Of a stretch of 64,000 bases of DNA, positions 46,712 through 56,201 are shown piece by piece (positions within the stretch are counted from its first letter, which is position 1; each line of letters begins with the position of its first letter). The notes under the pieces are model-generated. The model did no database searches. It had not been told where the DNA came from and saw nothing but the letters and a program-made list of their open reading frames with translations. A program made the position numbers and the translations under genes. Source of the stretch: Verrucomicrobiia bacterium (GTDB lineage Bacteria; Verrucomicrobiota; Verrucomicrobiia; Verrucomicrobiales; DEV007); contig JAGROY010000051.1 of NCBI GenBank assembly GCA_020439995.1, positions 1-64,000 of the forward strand. The letters run 5' to 3'.

Positions 46712-46909
46712 ATGGAACACGGCGGCCTGACTCCTGACAAGACCTTCGAGGCACGATACGACTCACGGGAGCTTCATCTAAAGAACCGTCGGGAGGCGCT
46801 CCGTGCCCAGCTGCATTACAACCAGGCACTGACCGAACTCGAGTGGGCAATTGGAACAGATCTTGACCGGGCATTCAGAAGAGCGAAATCAACGAAACCC
46901 TCGCCTTGA
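46712..46909 (+). pseudogene. TolC-like outer-membrane efflux protein tail (remnant)
   Basis: This 65-codon frame encodes GLTPDKTFEARYDSRELHLK, NRREALRAQLHYNQALTELE and WAIGTDLDRAFRRA. The pattern of a helix followed by YNxALxxLExAxGT is typical of the last helix of TolC-like outer-membrane efflux proteins. No signal peptide or upstream part is present within the preceding transposase relic, so I interpret it as a residual C-terminus. A chance small protein cannot be excluded. Confidence 0.4.
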
Positions 46910-46966
46910 CGAGAAGAAGTCTATTCAGCAAATGTTACGCCGCATCAATCGCTCTACCACTTAAGA

Positions 46967-47590
46967 ATGACTCCGATGAACAATGGCTTTCAACCCCACG
47001 CTGAGTTCAATCCGACTGAATGCGAGGAGATCAGGAACTGGCGCAGGGGTGAGAGGAAACGACTGATCGCAGAGCGCCTGACGATTTCAGCCGCTACGCG
47101 ACGGAGCTACACCGAGGAGATCGCAGCCGGGCTCGACATACTCATTGGCGGAATCGCGGGCCTCACTTGCAGCGTCTACTGGCCATTCCGTGGCGAACCC
47201 GATCTCCGCCACTGGATGGAAAGCGTGCGTGCGCATGGCGGAACCTGCGCGCTACCTTGCGTGGTGCAACGACACTTTCCTCTAGCCTTCCGCGTCTGGA
47301 AGCCGGGCGTCAGGATGGAACGGGGAATCTGGAACATTCCCGTTCCTGCTCCGGGCAGCGAAGTCACACCGGATATCATCATCGCACCTGTTGTTGGATT
47401 TGACCGGGCTGGATATCGGCTCGGTTACGGTGGCGGCTACTTTGATCGAACTCTAGCCGCACTGTCCACCAAAGCACGATCCATCGGCGTTGGATTCTCC
47501 CTGGCCGAAGTTCCCACGATTTTCCCACAGCACTTTGATGTTCCGATGGACGCAATCGTAACCGAGAAAGGCATCATCCATGGTGGTTGA
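46967..47590 (+). CDS. 5-formyltetrahydrofolate cyclo-ligase
   Basis: This 207-residue cytoplasmic enzyme converts 5-formyl-THF to 5,10-methenyl-THF using ATP. It has the family patterns: basic N-terminal region with R-x-x-L, VYWPFRGEPDLRHW, then ALPCVV, MERGIWNIPVP and the C-terminal signature GYRLGYGGGYFDRTLA, which binds phosphate and metal. The length is typical. The start ATG 46967 is followed by another ATG at 46976; the N-terminal fold begins after about 20 residues, so either is possible. It precedes the MFS gene by 22 bp. Confidence 0.9.
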   Translation: MTPMNNGFQPHAEFNPTECEEIRNWRRGERKRLIAERLTISAATRRSYTEEIAAGLDILIGGIAGLTCSVYWPFRGEPDLRHWMESVRAHGGTCALPCVVQRHFPLAFRVWKPGVRMERGIWNIPVPAPGSEVTPDIIIAPVVGFDRAGYRLGYGGGYFDRTLAALSTKARSIGVGFSLAEVPTIFPQHFDVPMDAIVTEKGIIHGG

Positions 47591-47612
47591 GACTGGCCCG
47601 ATTTAACAACCA

Positions 47613-48773
47613 GTGATTGAATCTCGAGACCAGCAGGAAAACCTGCCACGCCAAGTCGGTGCCGTATGCTATACGTTCATCGTCAACGGCGCCGTGTTTG
47701 GCACCTGGGTATCGCGAATTCCCGCCATCCAGACAAAACTGTCGCTCAGTGAAGCAGCACTGGGCATCGTTCTGCTGGGCCTTTCGGCCGGAGTAATGGC
47801 AGGCCTGGCATTGGCCAGCGGCTGGATTGTTCGGCTCGGGAGCAAAACAGTTGCCGCGTACAGCTGTAGTGTGATGTGCATGATTCTCCCTGGTCTAGCA
47901 CTGGCAGAAAACGCAGCGGCACTATGGCCGTTGTTGTTTCTTTTTGGAGGAGCCGCGAGTGTGATGGACGTAGCAATGAACGACCAGGCGGTGTTCGTCG
48001 AACGGCTGGCCAGAAGGCCATTCATGTCGCGATTCCATGGTGCCTTCAGCATAGGAGGCCTCATTGGTGCTCTTTTAGGAGCTGCCTTCGCAGGGGCCAA
48101 TGTCACACCTGTCGTTCACTTCATCACGATCTCAATTCTATTCGGACTGGGCATGATGATCGCGGCGCGCCAGCTGCTCCCGCAAACGGAAGTGCATGAG
48201 AATCCCGGCCCGGCCTTCTGCATTCCTGATCGAGCATTGTGGGGCATAGGAGCGGTAGCCTTGATCTCAGCCGTGGCAGAAGGCGCAATGGCCGACTGGA
48301 GCGCAGTCTACCTCGCAGAAGTGCTGGACTCTACAGAAGGAACTGCCGCACTGGGGTTCGCAGCTTATTCGATGGCAATGACGGCAGCGCGCCTATCAGG
48401 AGATCATCTCAAGACGCGCTTCTCACCGGTAAACATCGTCCGCACGGGGGGCTTGATCGCCGCAGCAGGACTGGCAGTGGTTGTGTTTTCCAGCCACGCT
48501 GCACTCACGCTCGCAGGATTCACCATCATCGGACTGGGCCTTGCGAACATCATCCCCATCGCCTTCACGGCCGCCGGAAATTATCCAGGCATTCCCTCCA
48601 GCATCGGCATTGCAGCAGTCGCCGCCATTGGTTACACCGGGTTTCTCGCAAGTCCTCCCGTCATTGGCCTGCTGGCGCATGCCACATCCCTGAGGATCGC
48701 CTTTGCTTCAATGGTAGTTCTGTTAGTGACCCTTCCTGCAATCGCCAGCGCGGTTTCAGCGAAAAAATCGTAG
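47613..48773 (+). CDS. MFS transporter (YbjJ-like)
   Basis: This 386-residue membrane protein begins at GTG 47613 and has about 12 helices. The N-terminal half resembles the YbjJ-type MFS group (FIVNGAVFGTWVSRIPAIQ, LSLSEAALGIVLLGLSAG, MDVAMNDQAVFVERLARRP, MSRFHGAFSIGGL), and the second half includes EGAMADWSAVYLAEVL. The family includes inner-membrane proteins of unknown substrate; ligands may be sugars or drugs. It follows the 5-formyl-THF cyclo-ligase gene closely and may be cotranscribed. Confidence 0.9.
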   Translation: MIESRDQQENLPRQVGAVCYTFIVNGAVFGTWVSRIPAIQTKLSLSEAALGIVLLGLSAGVMAGLALASGWIVRLGSKTVAAYSCSVMCMILPGLALAENAAALWPLLFLFGGAASVMDVAMNDQAVFVERLARRPFMSRFHGAFSIGGLIGALLGAAFAGANVTPVVHFITISILFGLGMMIAARQLLPQTEVHENPGPAFCIPDRALWGIGAVALISAVAEGAMADWSAVYLAEVLDSTEGTAALGFAAYSMAMTAARLSGDHLKTRFSPVNIVRTGGLIAAAGLAVVVFSSHAALTLAGFTIIGLGLANIIPIAFTAAGNYPGIPSSIGIAAVAAIGYTGFLASPPVIGLLAHATSLRIAFASMVVLLVTLPAIASAVSAKKS

Positions 48774-48917
48774 TTCCTGCACTGTCAGATTTCACTGTTC
48801 GACGAGCACAATACGGTAGAATCTTACCGGAGGGCGTGGCGCGGGATTGTTATCATAGCGCACGAGATTCGCCTCGCCGGGGCTGACTGGCCCGGTCAAA
48901 AGTGAATTCGCGAAAGC

Positions 48918-50108
48918 CTAAAAGAACCGCCCTGCTGGCACGGCGGGACGAGGCTGGCAGATACGGTTGATACAGGCATCCCATGTTTCGTGACCTGAGA
49001 TAATCTCAATTTCCACTCGAAGGAAGTAGATAGGAACGTCCGTGCGCTGAAGGTGCGGAAATCGCACGCAGTCTTTCTCGGTAGTCACGATGCAATCGAG
49101 ATCGCGGTGCAGGCAACGATTGATAAAATCGATAATCTCTTTCTCCGAGTAGCGGTGGTGGTCGGCGTAACGCCTCACCACTTCAACATTGGCTCCGAGA
49201 GCGCGCAGGCCATTCTCAAAGCTTTCAGGGATAGCGATACCACTGACGGTACCGACGTACTTTCCCTCAAGGAACTCAAGAGGTTCGCGCTTGCGCGTCA
49301 GCATGTTTTCGAGATACAGCGGACGGTGTCGGCATTCGATGATCTCAGCTGTGCGGTTGTACTTTCGGATGCGCTTGACCAGCTCGCCATTGCTGCCCCC
49401 GTCGCACTTCGTAATAAAGATGTAACTGGCTCGCCGAAGATTCTCGGGGGGTTCGCGAAGCGTTCCGCGAGGAAGCATGTACTCATTCCCAAAGGGCGCA
49501 TAGCGATCGATCAAAACGATGTCTAGACGGTGACGCAGCTTTAAGTACTGCAGCCCATCATCAAGCAAGAGTGTGTCCGCACCCAGTTCGCTGATAGCGT
49601 ATTTGCCTGCCTTTACGCGATCTTTGTCCACGACAACCGCAACATCCCGCAGATTCGACGCCAGCATGAACGGTTCATCGCCCGCAGTCTTCGAGTCGAG
49701 CAGCAACTCGTTGCCATCGCTGACGACGCGCGGCGGCGATTGAAATTTCTCTCCTGTGATCCGCGATTTCAACCGCTGTTGCACTGGCGATTTCACACTC
49801 TTGTAGCCGCGGCTCAGAATCGCTACTCGACGTCCGCCTTTTTGAAGAGCCTTGGCGAAGAGTTCGACCACCGGGGTCTTACCAGTACCTCCGACAGTCA
49901 GATTGCCGATACTGATGACCATGCAACCCAGATTGTGCTCGCGCAGGATACGGTTCCGGTAGAGGAACAACCGAAGGTTGATCACCTGGCGATAAACACC
50001 CGACAGGCCGAAGAGGACGGCCCGCAACATCGCAGCACGGGTTCCTTTTCGACGGTCAAGAATGACGTCGATGGCAAATTGTTCGAGATTCTCCAGGGAT
50101 TCTTTCAA
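48918..50108 (-). CDS. lpxK: Tetraacyldisaccharide 4'-kinase LpxK
   Basis: This 396-residue membrane-associated enzyme phosphorylates the lipid A precursor disaccharide. Hallmarks: a hydrophobic N-terminal helix, the P-loop [20 protein letters not shown] (about residues 62-81), then ILSRGYK, the DDGLQYLKL motif and the C-terminal KDCVRFP. The length is slightly above the usual 330-350. It implies lipid A synthesis and an LPS-type outer membrane. It diverges from the aldose-1-epimerase gene; no kdtA or other lipid A genes are adjacent. Confidence 0.93.
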   Translation of the reverse strand: MKESLENLEQFAIDVILDRRKGTRAAMLRAVLFGLSGVYRQVINLRLFLYRNRILREHNLGCMVISIGNLTVGGTGKTPVVELFAKALQKGGRRVAILSRGYKSVKSPVQQRLKSRITGEKFQSPPRVVSDGNELLLDSKTAGDEPFMLASNLRDVAVVVDKDRVKAGKYAISELGADTLLLDDGLQYLKLRHRLDIVLIDRYAPFGNEYMLPRGTLREPPENLRRASYIFITKCDGGSNGELVKRIRKYNRTAEIIECRHRPLYLENMLTRKREPLEFLEGKYVGTVSGIAIPESFENGLRALGANVEVVRRYADHHRYSEKEIIDFINRCLHRDLDCIVTTEKDCVRFPHLQRTDVPIYFLRVEIEIISGHETWDACINRICQPRPAVPAGRFF

Positions 50109-50324
50109 GCGCGAAGACAGCGACTAAAGCGGGTGCGACAACTTGCCACGTCTTTGCCGGGAACCAACCCTTAAATTGCTGCCCGTCGCCAGAGACTACG
50201 AAATTCAACGGCTTCGGATGATCTTTTCCCAGATCATCTGTCATTGTTCCACAAACCGCTCCCTCGTTAACACAGGAACGAAGAAACGTTGACCTTGATC
50301 GATTCAATTTGTAGGACATCGATC

Positions 50325-51323
50325 ATGCGAACACTTCCTTCCATTCTCTTTCTGGCAATGACTGCAGCTTCCTACGCGGGCAGCTTAACGGTGACCAAGG
50401 ACGAGAAGACCGGCTGGGATGTGTACGTGATGTCACAGGGAGAGACCGTCGCCACCTTCGTTCCCGCAGCTGGAGCAAATGTGCAATCGATCGTGCATCG
50501 GGGAGCCGAGTATCTCCACCAGCCCGAGGAGCTGTCGAAGCTGCCCGGCGTGCGCTGTGGAACCCCAGTGCTCTATCCGACTCCCAATCGCATTAAGGGC
50601 GGTCAGTTCGAGTTTGAAGGGCACTCATTCGTGTTTCAGAAAGGGCCGGGGAATCACATTCACGGGCTGGTCAACGATGCCGAGTTTCACTGCGAATCAA
50701 CTCACGTCACCGGCGACTCAGTATCAGTTACCGCCGCGATCCGGTTCGATGACAAGAGCGAGCGTGGTCGACTCTTTCCCTTCGAGCATACCTTCCGGCT
50801 CAAAGTATCGGTTCTGGATGGTGCCGTACGGTGGGACTACGAAGTCGACAATGATGCCAGCGACAGGAACCTCCCATTCGGCGTCGCTCTGCATCCTTAC
50901 ATCAAGTACCACGGATCACGCAAAGACACCTACCTTCACGTCCCTGCGGAATCGTTGATGGAATCGGTTCAGCAATTGCCGACCGGAAAGCTCCTGAGTC
51001 TCGATGGTCACAAGCTTGATGCCCGCCAGCCTGTCCCGCTGGAAGGCTACCAGGCTGACGATGTATTCTTCGGCATGATTCCCGCAAAGCCCGCCAAAGT
51101 GGAGTTCCGCAATGTCGGCCGCAGCATCACCTTTGAAGCGTCAAAAGAGTTCACCCATCTTGTCATCTGGACACCTGACCATCCCTTCATGGGAATCGAA
51201 AATCAAACATGCTCCACCGACGCCCATAACCTGGCGTCTCTTGGAAAGAATGATGTCGCTCACCTGCAGATCTGCCCTCCCGGTGAAAAGCGGCACGGCT
51301 GGGTTACCTATCATTTTGAATGA
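50325..51323 (+). CDS. Secreted aldose 1-epimerase (galactose mutarotase-like)
   Basis: This 332-residue protein starts at ATG 50325 (MRTLPSILFLAMTAASYAGS), a signal peptide, so it acts outside the cytoplasm, unlike GalM. The mutarotase domain has an RxxNRIKGG segment (TPNRIKGGQFEF), NHIHGLV with the first catalytic His, FGVALHPYIKY with the second His and a C-terminal Glu in MGIENQTCSTDAHN. It interconverts sugar anomers. No galactose gene is near. The frame upstream to 50289 is open but lacks a signal. Confidence 0.88.
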   Translation: MRTLPSILFLAMTAASYAGSLTVTKDEKTGWDVYVMSQGETVATFVPAAGANVQSIVHRGAEYLHQPEELSKLPGVRCGTPVLYPTPNRIKGGQFEFEGHSFVFQKGPGNHIHGLVNDAEFHCESTHVTGDSVSVTAAIRFDDKSERGRLFPFEHTFRLKVSVLDGAVRWDYEVDNDASDRNLPFGVALHPYIKYHGSRKDTYLHVPAESLMESVQQLPTGKLLSLDGHKLDARQPVPLEGYQADDVFFGMIPAKPAKVEFRNVGRSITFEASKEFTHLVIWTPDHPFMGIENQTCSTDAHNLASLGKNDVAHLQICPPGEKRHGWVTYHFE

Positions 51324-51373
51324 TCCGCGGGACGTGATGATACATTTGGTCGCTAACCCCACAGCTCGCCGGA

Positions 51374-52372
51374 TCATAGACCAATGAGCGGTCTCAGTAC
51401 TTGATCAACAAATGGGCGCACAAACAGTAACGGCAGAGGCAGCGCGAGCGTACCGATGACCCAAAGCCGGGCAATGAACGGATGGCCAGTGAGAAATAGC
51501 CGCACGGATGGTATCTCACTTTCAAAGATCACCAATGCTGCGTGCAGGGTGAAGTAACCGAGCGGCAGGCCAAAGGCTCTCATCACTGGCAGCGTGATTG
51601 CGGCCTCGTGCAGGAGCCCAGAAAATGCGAAAGCAATGAGCAAGGGGACAATCGCTCCGTTGCGCCCATGTACTGACAAAAACTGGCGTGCAGGGCGGTG
51701 CACCAGGCGGGAGGTCATCTCGACGTAGCCGAGATTCCAGTATCGGGCCCAGAAATCGCTCAGCGTTTTCGCTGCAAACGGATTGCGGAAGAGCAAGTTG
51801 GCACGAAAGCCCGCCCGCCGGAATGCCCACGCGGAAAGGGTAAGCAATCCGAAGTGCAATGTTAGGCTCAATCCTGCCAGCAACAGAAGATCGGTGACAA
51901 TCCCCCCACTCCACTCCCTGGCAAGAACGAGGAGCAAACCACCAGTCGCGAAACACGCCGTGCCACGCAGTAACCAGCCAGGAGCCGATACCGGACGAGT
52001 GTGCCTTACGCTAAAAACTTCGGGACGCATTCCCAGCCACCCAAGTGCGAACAGTCCATACCGGAGTGGAGTCAGCGGACGGGCGTCCAGTTGCCGCAGC
52101 ACCCATTCCACGTGTACCAGAGCTTTTGTCCCAAGCAGAGTGATCAACACGATCGCCAGCATCCGGTATCCAGCTGGAGCGGAAATCAATGCCAGGTGAA
52201 CGGCAGCCAGCGAAACCAGCAGCCAGCCCCAGCCGATACTCCATCTCCCACGGCGACCAATATTTGCCACCGGCAGCAGTGCCCCTATCCAAATACTGGT
52301 CCCAGCGATCACACCAGTTACCACTAGCGGAATGATCGATGCCGGAACGAAGGCCTCAACGAAAGCATGCAA
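51374..52372 (-). CDS. MBOAT/wax-synthase-like membrane acyltransferase
   Basis: This 332-residue polytopic protein has about nine helices and the wax-synthase-like MBOAT signature: SDFWARYWNLGYVEM in the middle and a conserved His in LIAFAFSGLLHEAAI (His about residue 246), the probable catalytic residue. The family transfers acyl groups to lipid, sterol or sugar acceptors in the membrane. It ends a three-gene minus-strand operon with the two 4-helix membrane proteins upstream, separated by 6 bp. The acceptor is unknown. Confidence 0.83.
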   Translation of the reverse strand: MHAFVEAFVPASIIPLVVTGVIAGTSIWIGALLPVANIGRRGRWSIGWGWLLVSLAAVHLALISAPAGYRMLAIVLITLLGTKALVHVEWVLRQLDARPLTPLRYGLFALGWLGMRPEVFSVRHTRPVSAPGWLLRGTACFATGGLLLVLAREWSGGIVTDLLLLAGLSLTLHFGLLTLSAWAFRRAGFRANLLFRNPFAAKTLSDFWARYWNLGYVEMTSRLVHRPARQFLSVHGRNGAIVPLLIAFAFSGLLHEAAITLPVMRAFGLPLGYFTLHAALVIFESEIPSVRLFLTGHPFIARLWVIGTLALPLPLLFVRPFVDQVLRPLIGL

Positions 52373-52378
52373 AGTAAT

Positions 52379-52825
52379 TCAATGGCCCAGATTGAAAGAA
52401 AGTGCGGCAGCATAGACGACTGCCAGAAACACAAAAGCCAGGATCAGCGCAGCTTCCGCCAGCTTGTGAAAGCGTCCACCTGGCATTTGCGTGGTGTCAA
52501 AATAGAAGAACTGAATGGCGAGTCGCGCGCCCCACCACAGCGCGATGAATCCCGTTACTGCACTGGCGAGAATCGAGCCATCAAGCAAGGCTCCACCAGC
52601 AAAAGCAGACAGGAGGCCAAACGCTAGATTGCTTATCAGAATGTAGCCTGCGTACGTCCAGAAAATCTGGCGTGTCAGGTTTCCTACCGGCTCCAGTTCA
52701 GCCTTCCAATCGAGTACCTTCGGAATAGCAAAACTGGCACAAACGATGACCAATTGCGCCACGCCCGCAGCCAGGAGCGCGGCACGCAGAAGCCCTGGAT
52801 AGTACCCGTAGAGAAAACTGATCAT
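52379..52825 (-). CDS. Four-helix membrane protein, paralog 2 of MBOAT cassette
   Basis: This 148-residue protein has four hydrophobic helices. It shares with the upstream neighbour the features AxPKxLDWKxEL (here IPKVLDWKAELEPVGNLTRQ), then a Y-x-x-x-I helix and a third-fourth-helix stretch ARLAIQFFYFDT. The identical positions indicate a common ancestor and thus a tandem duplication or heteromeric pair. No characterised family is recognised. The start ATG is at 52825, just 1 bp after the stop of the paralog. Confidence 0.75.
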   Translation of the reverse strand: MISFLYGYYPGLLRAALLAAGVAQLVIVCASFAIPKVLDWKAELEPVGNLTRQIFWTYAGYILISNLAFGLLSAFAGGALLDGSILASAVTGFIALWWGARLAIQFFYFDTTQMPGGRFHKLAEAALILAFVFLAVVYAAALSFNLGH

Positions 52826-52826
52826 T

Positions 52827-53252
52827 TCAGAAATGGAAAAAAGTTGTGGCTACGGCCAGCGTAAAAAACGCAAGGCCAAGGTATCCGAAGGCGAGTGTGA
52901 ACATCACATTGTAAACCGGGTAGGTCTTCTTGATCTCACGATTGTAGAAGAAGAACTGAATTAATACCCGCAGGCTCCAGTAGCCTGCCATAAACCACAA
53001 CAGCACAACCGCCAGCGGGCTGCCGCCAGCCAGTTGTCGCGGCATGAACCAGCACAGGGCCGCCATGCCACCGATGGTAAGAATCGTATAGAGGCAGTGC
53101 ACATGGAAAACCTCCCGGTGCAATGGCTCCATGCGTGAAACATTCCCTTTGTAGTTCAGCTTCTTTGGCGCGATGAAGTTGGCGATCAGAATCATTGTAA
53201 GGGTGAAGGCCGCGACGTAGAGCAGCACGATTGGGAGCAGTGGATTACTCAT
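52827..53252 (-). CDS. Four-helix membrane protein, paralog 1 of MBOAT cassette
   Basis: This 141-residue protein has four helices (about 4-25, 53-72, 80-100, 115-138) and begins MSNPLLPIVLLYVAAF. It is the first gene of the cassette and matches its neighbour at APKKLNYKGNVSRMEPLHRE and LRVLIQFFFYNRE. The function is unknown. The tight cassette (1 bp and 6 bp gaps) implies that both paralogs act with the acyltransferase, perhaps as accessory subunits. Confidence 0.75.
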   Translation of the reverse strand: MSNPLLPIVLLYVAAFTLTMILIANFIAPKKLNYKGNVSRMEPLHREVFHVHCLYTILTIGGMAALCWFMPRQLAGGSPLAVVLLWFMAGYWSLRVLIQFFFYNREIKKTYPVYNVMFTLAFGYLGLAFFTLAVATTFFHF

Positions 53253-53489
53253 TTTGTTGTTTCGTAAAAATTGATTTTCCTGATTTTCCTGAAAGAGATG
53301 AAAGCTGAGAGCAGACTATGGTCCCTCAGGATCGGGCCCACGGACGAGCGACAGGGCGCTGACGATCATTTACCGGTGTACGGACTCTTGAGCGAGGCAT
53401 CGCATCCATATATTTCAATATTTTCTGAAACTCCAATCTTTGCAAGAGGAATTTTGCTTTGCACGGAATTTGTCGGCGGAGTGCCGACG

Positions 53490-56201
53490 CTACCGCTTGC
53501 CGCGCTTCGCACGGTCGAACCTGGACTGGCGCGTCTCGGCTCCTTGACTGGGAGCGACGGGTGACGAAGGCGCAGCTGGTGTTGGCGCGGGCTCGCCTTT
53601 TCCTTTGGCTGTAGCCTGCTTTGACTGCTTCGCCGTGCGACTCCTAGACTGCCGGGGCTGTGTTCGGATTCGCATCCGATCGAAAGCAGGGAGTGTCCAG
53701 CCCATGCGAGTGACGAGGGCATCAAAGAGGATGACAATCAGCAGAGCTGTGAGCAGTGTAGTCCGGAAATCGACAATTCTTTCCTGAGGCGGGCTGCGCC
53801 ATGCATCGGAGAGTTCCAGTAGTTCGCGGCCGCCAGTTTGGGCGGACAACTCGCGCAGGTCGTCGATCCGCTGTTCATCGAATGCCCACTCGGCACTGCC
53901 TCCGGCGACCAGCGGCCCGAAGGGAATCGCGGCATTGCCAATCTGAATCGCGCCGCGCAGCATCTGCCCGTCTGGGAAATCCTGCATGATGCGGTAGTGA
54001 CCGGGTGCCATGCGCTGCCAGGTGAACTCTTCGACTGGTCCGGGCGGCATGCCCTGTGCAATGAGGATCTTCGGCGCACTGCGGGCAAGGCGTTCGTCCC
54101 AGGTGTCGTCGTCCAGCAAATCGATACCGATCGCGGTACCCTCGACCTGCCATCTGAGACCAACGCCAGGAGGCAGGTTTTCCCCCATGAGCCAGCGCCC
54201 TAACGTTTGCACAAAATCACTCATCTTCGGCCAGGCCCGGGCGCGTTCAGAATACTCACCTCCCAGAGGAAAAGAAACCGCTGCCACGCGCCCGATGCCC
54301 CGCTGCCCGTAGGCGACGAGCGGTGCCTTGTAGGTGTCCGTGGTCACCAGCGCCTGCGATGCCCAGTCGCGCACGTAGCTGAGGTTGTAACCATCGACAT
54401 CCGTAAGCCATTCAAACGCGTTCTCCGATATCTCATACCATTGTCCAGTAGGCAGGCCAGCCGTTGTCTCTTTGACAAAAGCGGAGCGGGCCACAGCGAC
54501 GGTCTCCATCGAAAACAGGCTCGGCAGATCACTTGCATCGGTTGAGAAGAAAATTCGCCCGTTGCCGCGCTTGGTGATATCTTCCAGCAGCTTTGCGTCA
54601 GGATCGGCCCTGGTGCCCAGAGCAATGACACTAACAGTGCCACCATCCGCAACAATATCGCGGATCAGATCCTTGTACTGGTGCGGCTGCTCAGAGTCTG
54701 CCGCATCTGAAAACAGAATGATGTGCCGTTGGCCGATGGTCGATCGCTTCAATTCCTTCCACCCTGCCTCCAGGCCATTGTAAACGTAAATCCCACCACC
54801 GGTGCTTTCGATTTTCCTCACTTTCGAAATGATCTCCCCCCGGTTCGGCCCGACTTTCTGCAATGGCACAATCGCATGAGCCTCGCTGTCGACCGCGAAG
54901 ACGCATACCGCATCCTGCGCCCCCATGAGTTCCACCACACGTGCGGCACCTTCATCCGCAAGATCCATTTTCGATCGACCGCCTGCCACCGTCATCGCCA
55001 TGCTTCCAGAGCGATCCATCACGATCGCCATGGCGACGACGAGCTTCAGATGCTCCACTTTCAGATCCATCGACACGGGGAGTATGGAGTCGACGGGAGA
55101 TTCAAAGTAGCCCCCGGCTCCGAACGAATGCGCACCGCCAACCATTAGGAATCCCCCGCCCTGATGGCGCACGAAAAAATCGATGCCCGTGAGGAATTCA
55201 CGTGGAATCTCGTAGGCTGGAACATTGTTTAGAATGACGGCGCGGCATCCTGCGAGTTTGCCCGCGTTCAGTTCCTCGGGCTGCATGACCGCCTCGACCT
55301 CGAACCCCTGCTTCTGCAGGGCACGGACGATGGGATCGTCGATGTACTTGGTCACGATGAGCACACGCGGTCCGCCTTGCACTTCGACCCAGGCCGAGCG
55401 CCGGTTGTTGCCCATGTGGGCATCACGTTCAGGGGTGATCACCGCTTCATACTTCCTGGCACCCGTGCTGCCGATGCGATCACTGAAGCGCAACGATCCA
55501 CTGCCATCGACCACCTCCACTGATGCCTCGCCAATTTGCTGACCGTTTCTCAACACTTGCACCGGCACGATGCCGTCGGCTGTACCTTCGATTCGAATTT
55601 CCAGGGCAAAGGGCTCAGACACCTGCGCTCGCGTGGGTGCCAGCAACGCTGTCACACGCAGATCCTCGTCATCCGCTGCCTGCAGCAGGCGATAGTCCAC
55701 CGCCACTCCTGCCTCCAACAATTTTTCGCCAAGACCAGGCGGGAAAGGCTCAGTGCTGAAGCCATCGGTGAACACGACGATACGGGACGGCCTGTCGCTG
55801 TCGATCTGGACAAGCGAGTTTTCGATCGCCAGCCCGGTGCGTGTAAGTTCGCGTCCACCAGAATACACCAGCGTCTCCTGGCCGCCCCGCCGCATGACAT
55901 CGGCCGCGTAGTCGACGATGTGCAGCTGATCGTCCGCGCCGCGCCTCGATTGCTCCAGCAGCTTGGTCCATTCACCGACATTCTTTGCCAGCAATGTGCC
56001 TGCGGATGCGGACTGGTCCAGCAGCACCCAGAGGTCCATTCCTTCCTGCCGCGATCGCCAACGCGGATTCATCAGTACTACCACCACAAGCAGCAGAGTC
56101 AGCACCCGCAACGGCATCCACAACCGCAGTTGCTTCCAGTACCAACCAGCGAATGCCAGCACAGGCAGAAGCACGATCCACTGGGGTGACTCAAATGTCA
56201 T
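53490..56201 (-). CDS. VWA-domain membrane protein (GATase-like), 903 aa
   Basis: The N-terminus has two membrane helices (PQWIVLLPVLAFAGWYW and LRVLTLLLVVVVLMN, about 8-50). A first VWA-like segment (LWVLLDQSASAG, about 57-170) lies just after. About 285-370 is a glutamine-amidotransferase-like alpha/beta fold (GPRVLIVTKYID, GGFLMVGGAHSFGAGGYF). About 390-590 is a full VWA domain with a MIDAS motif (VMDRSGSMAMTV, DAADSEQ). A C-terminal helix (TTLLTALLIVILFDALV, about 835-852) and a basic Lys/Arg/Ser-Pro-rich tail follow. Similar proteins are widespread in Planctomycetes and Verrucomicrobia, often in operons with MoxR ATPases and DUF58 genes; these are not next to it here. The function is unknown. 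Confidence 0.85.
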   Translation of the reverse strand: MTFESPQWIVLLPVLAFAGWYWKQLRLWMPLRVLTLLLVVVVLMNPRWRSRQEGMDLWVLLDQSASAGTLLAKNVGEWTKLLEQSRRGADDQLHIVDYAADVMRRGGQETLVYSGGRELTRTGLAIENSLVQIDSDRPSRIVVFTDGFSTEPFPPGLGEKLLEAGVAVDYRLLQAADDEDLRVTALLAPTRAQVSEPFALEIRIEGTADGIVPVQVLRNGQQIGEASVEVVDGSGSLRFSDRIGSTGARKYEAVITPERDAHMGNNRRSAWVEVQGGPRVLIVTKYIDDPIVRALQKQGFEVEAVMQPEELNAGKLAGCRAVILNNVPAYEIPREFLTGIDFFVRHQGGGFLMVGGAHSFGAGGYFESPVDSILPVSMDLKVEHLKLVVAMAIVMDRSGSMAMTVAGGRSKMDLADEGAARVVELMGAQDAVCVFAVDSEAHAIVPLQKVGPNRGEIISKVRKIESTGGGIYVYNGLEAGWKELKRSTIGQRHIILFSDAADSEQPHQYKDLIRDIVADGGTVSVIALGTRADPDAKLLEDITKRGNGRIFFSTDASDLPSLFSMETVAVARSAFVKETTAGLPTGQWYEISENAFEWLTDVDGYNLSYVRDWASQALVTTDTYKAPLVAYGQRGIGRVAAVSFPLGGEYSERARAWPKMSDFVQTLGRWLMGENLPPGVGLRWQVEGTAIGIDLLDDDTWDERLARSAPKILIAQGMPPGPVEEFTWQRMAPGHYRIMQDFPDGQMLRGAIQIGNAAIPFGPLVAGGSAEWAFDEQRIDDLRELSAQTGGRELLELSDAWRSPPQERIVDFRTTLLTALLIVILFDALVTRMGWTLPAFDRMRIRTQPRQSRSRTAKQSKQATAKGKGEPAPTPAAPSSPVAPSQGAETRQSRFDRAKRGKR

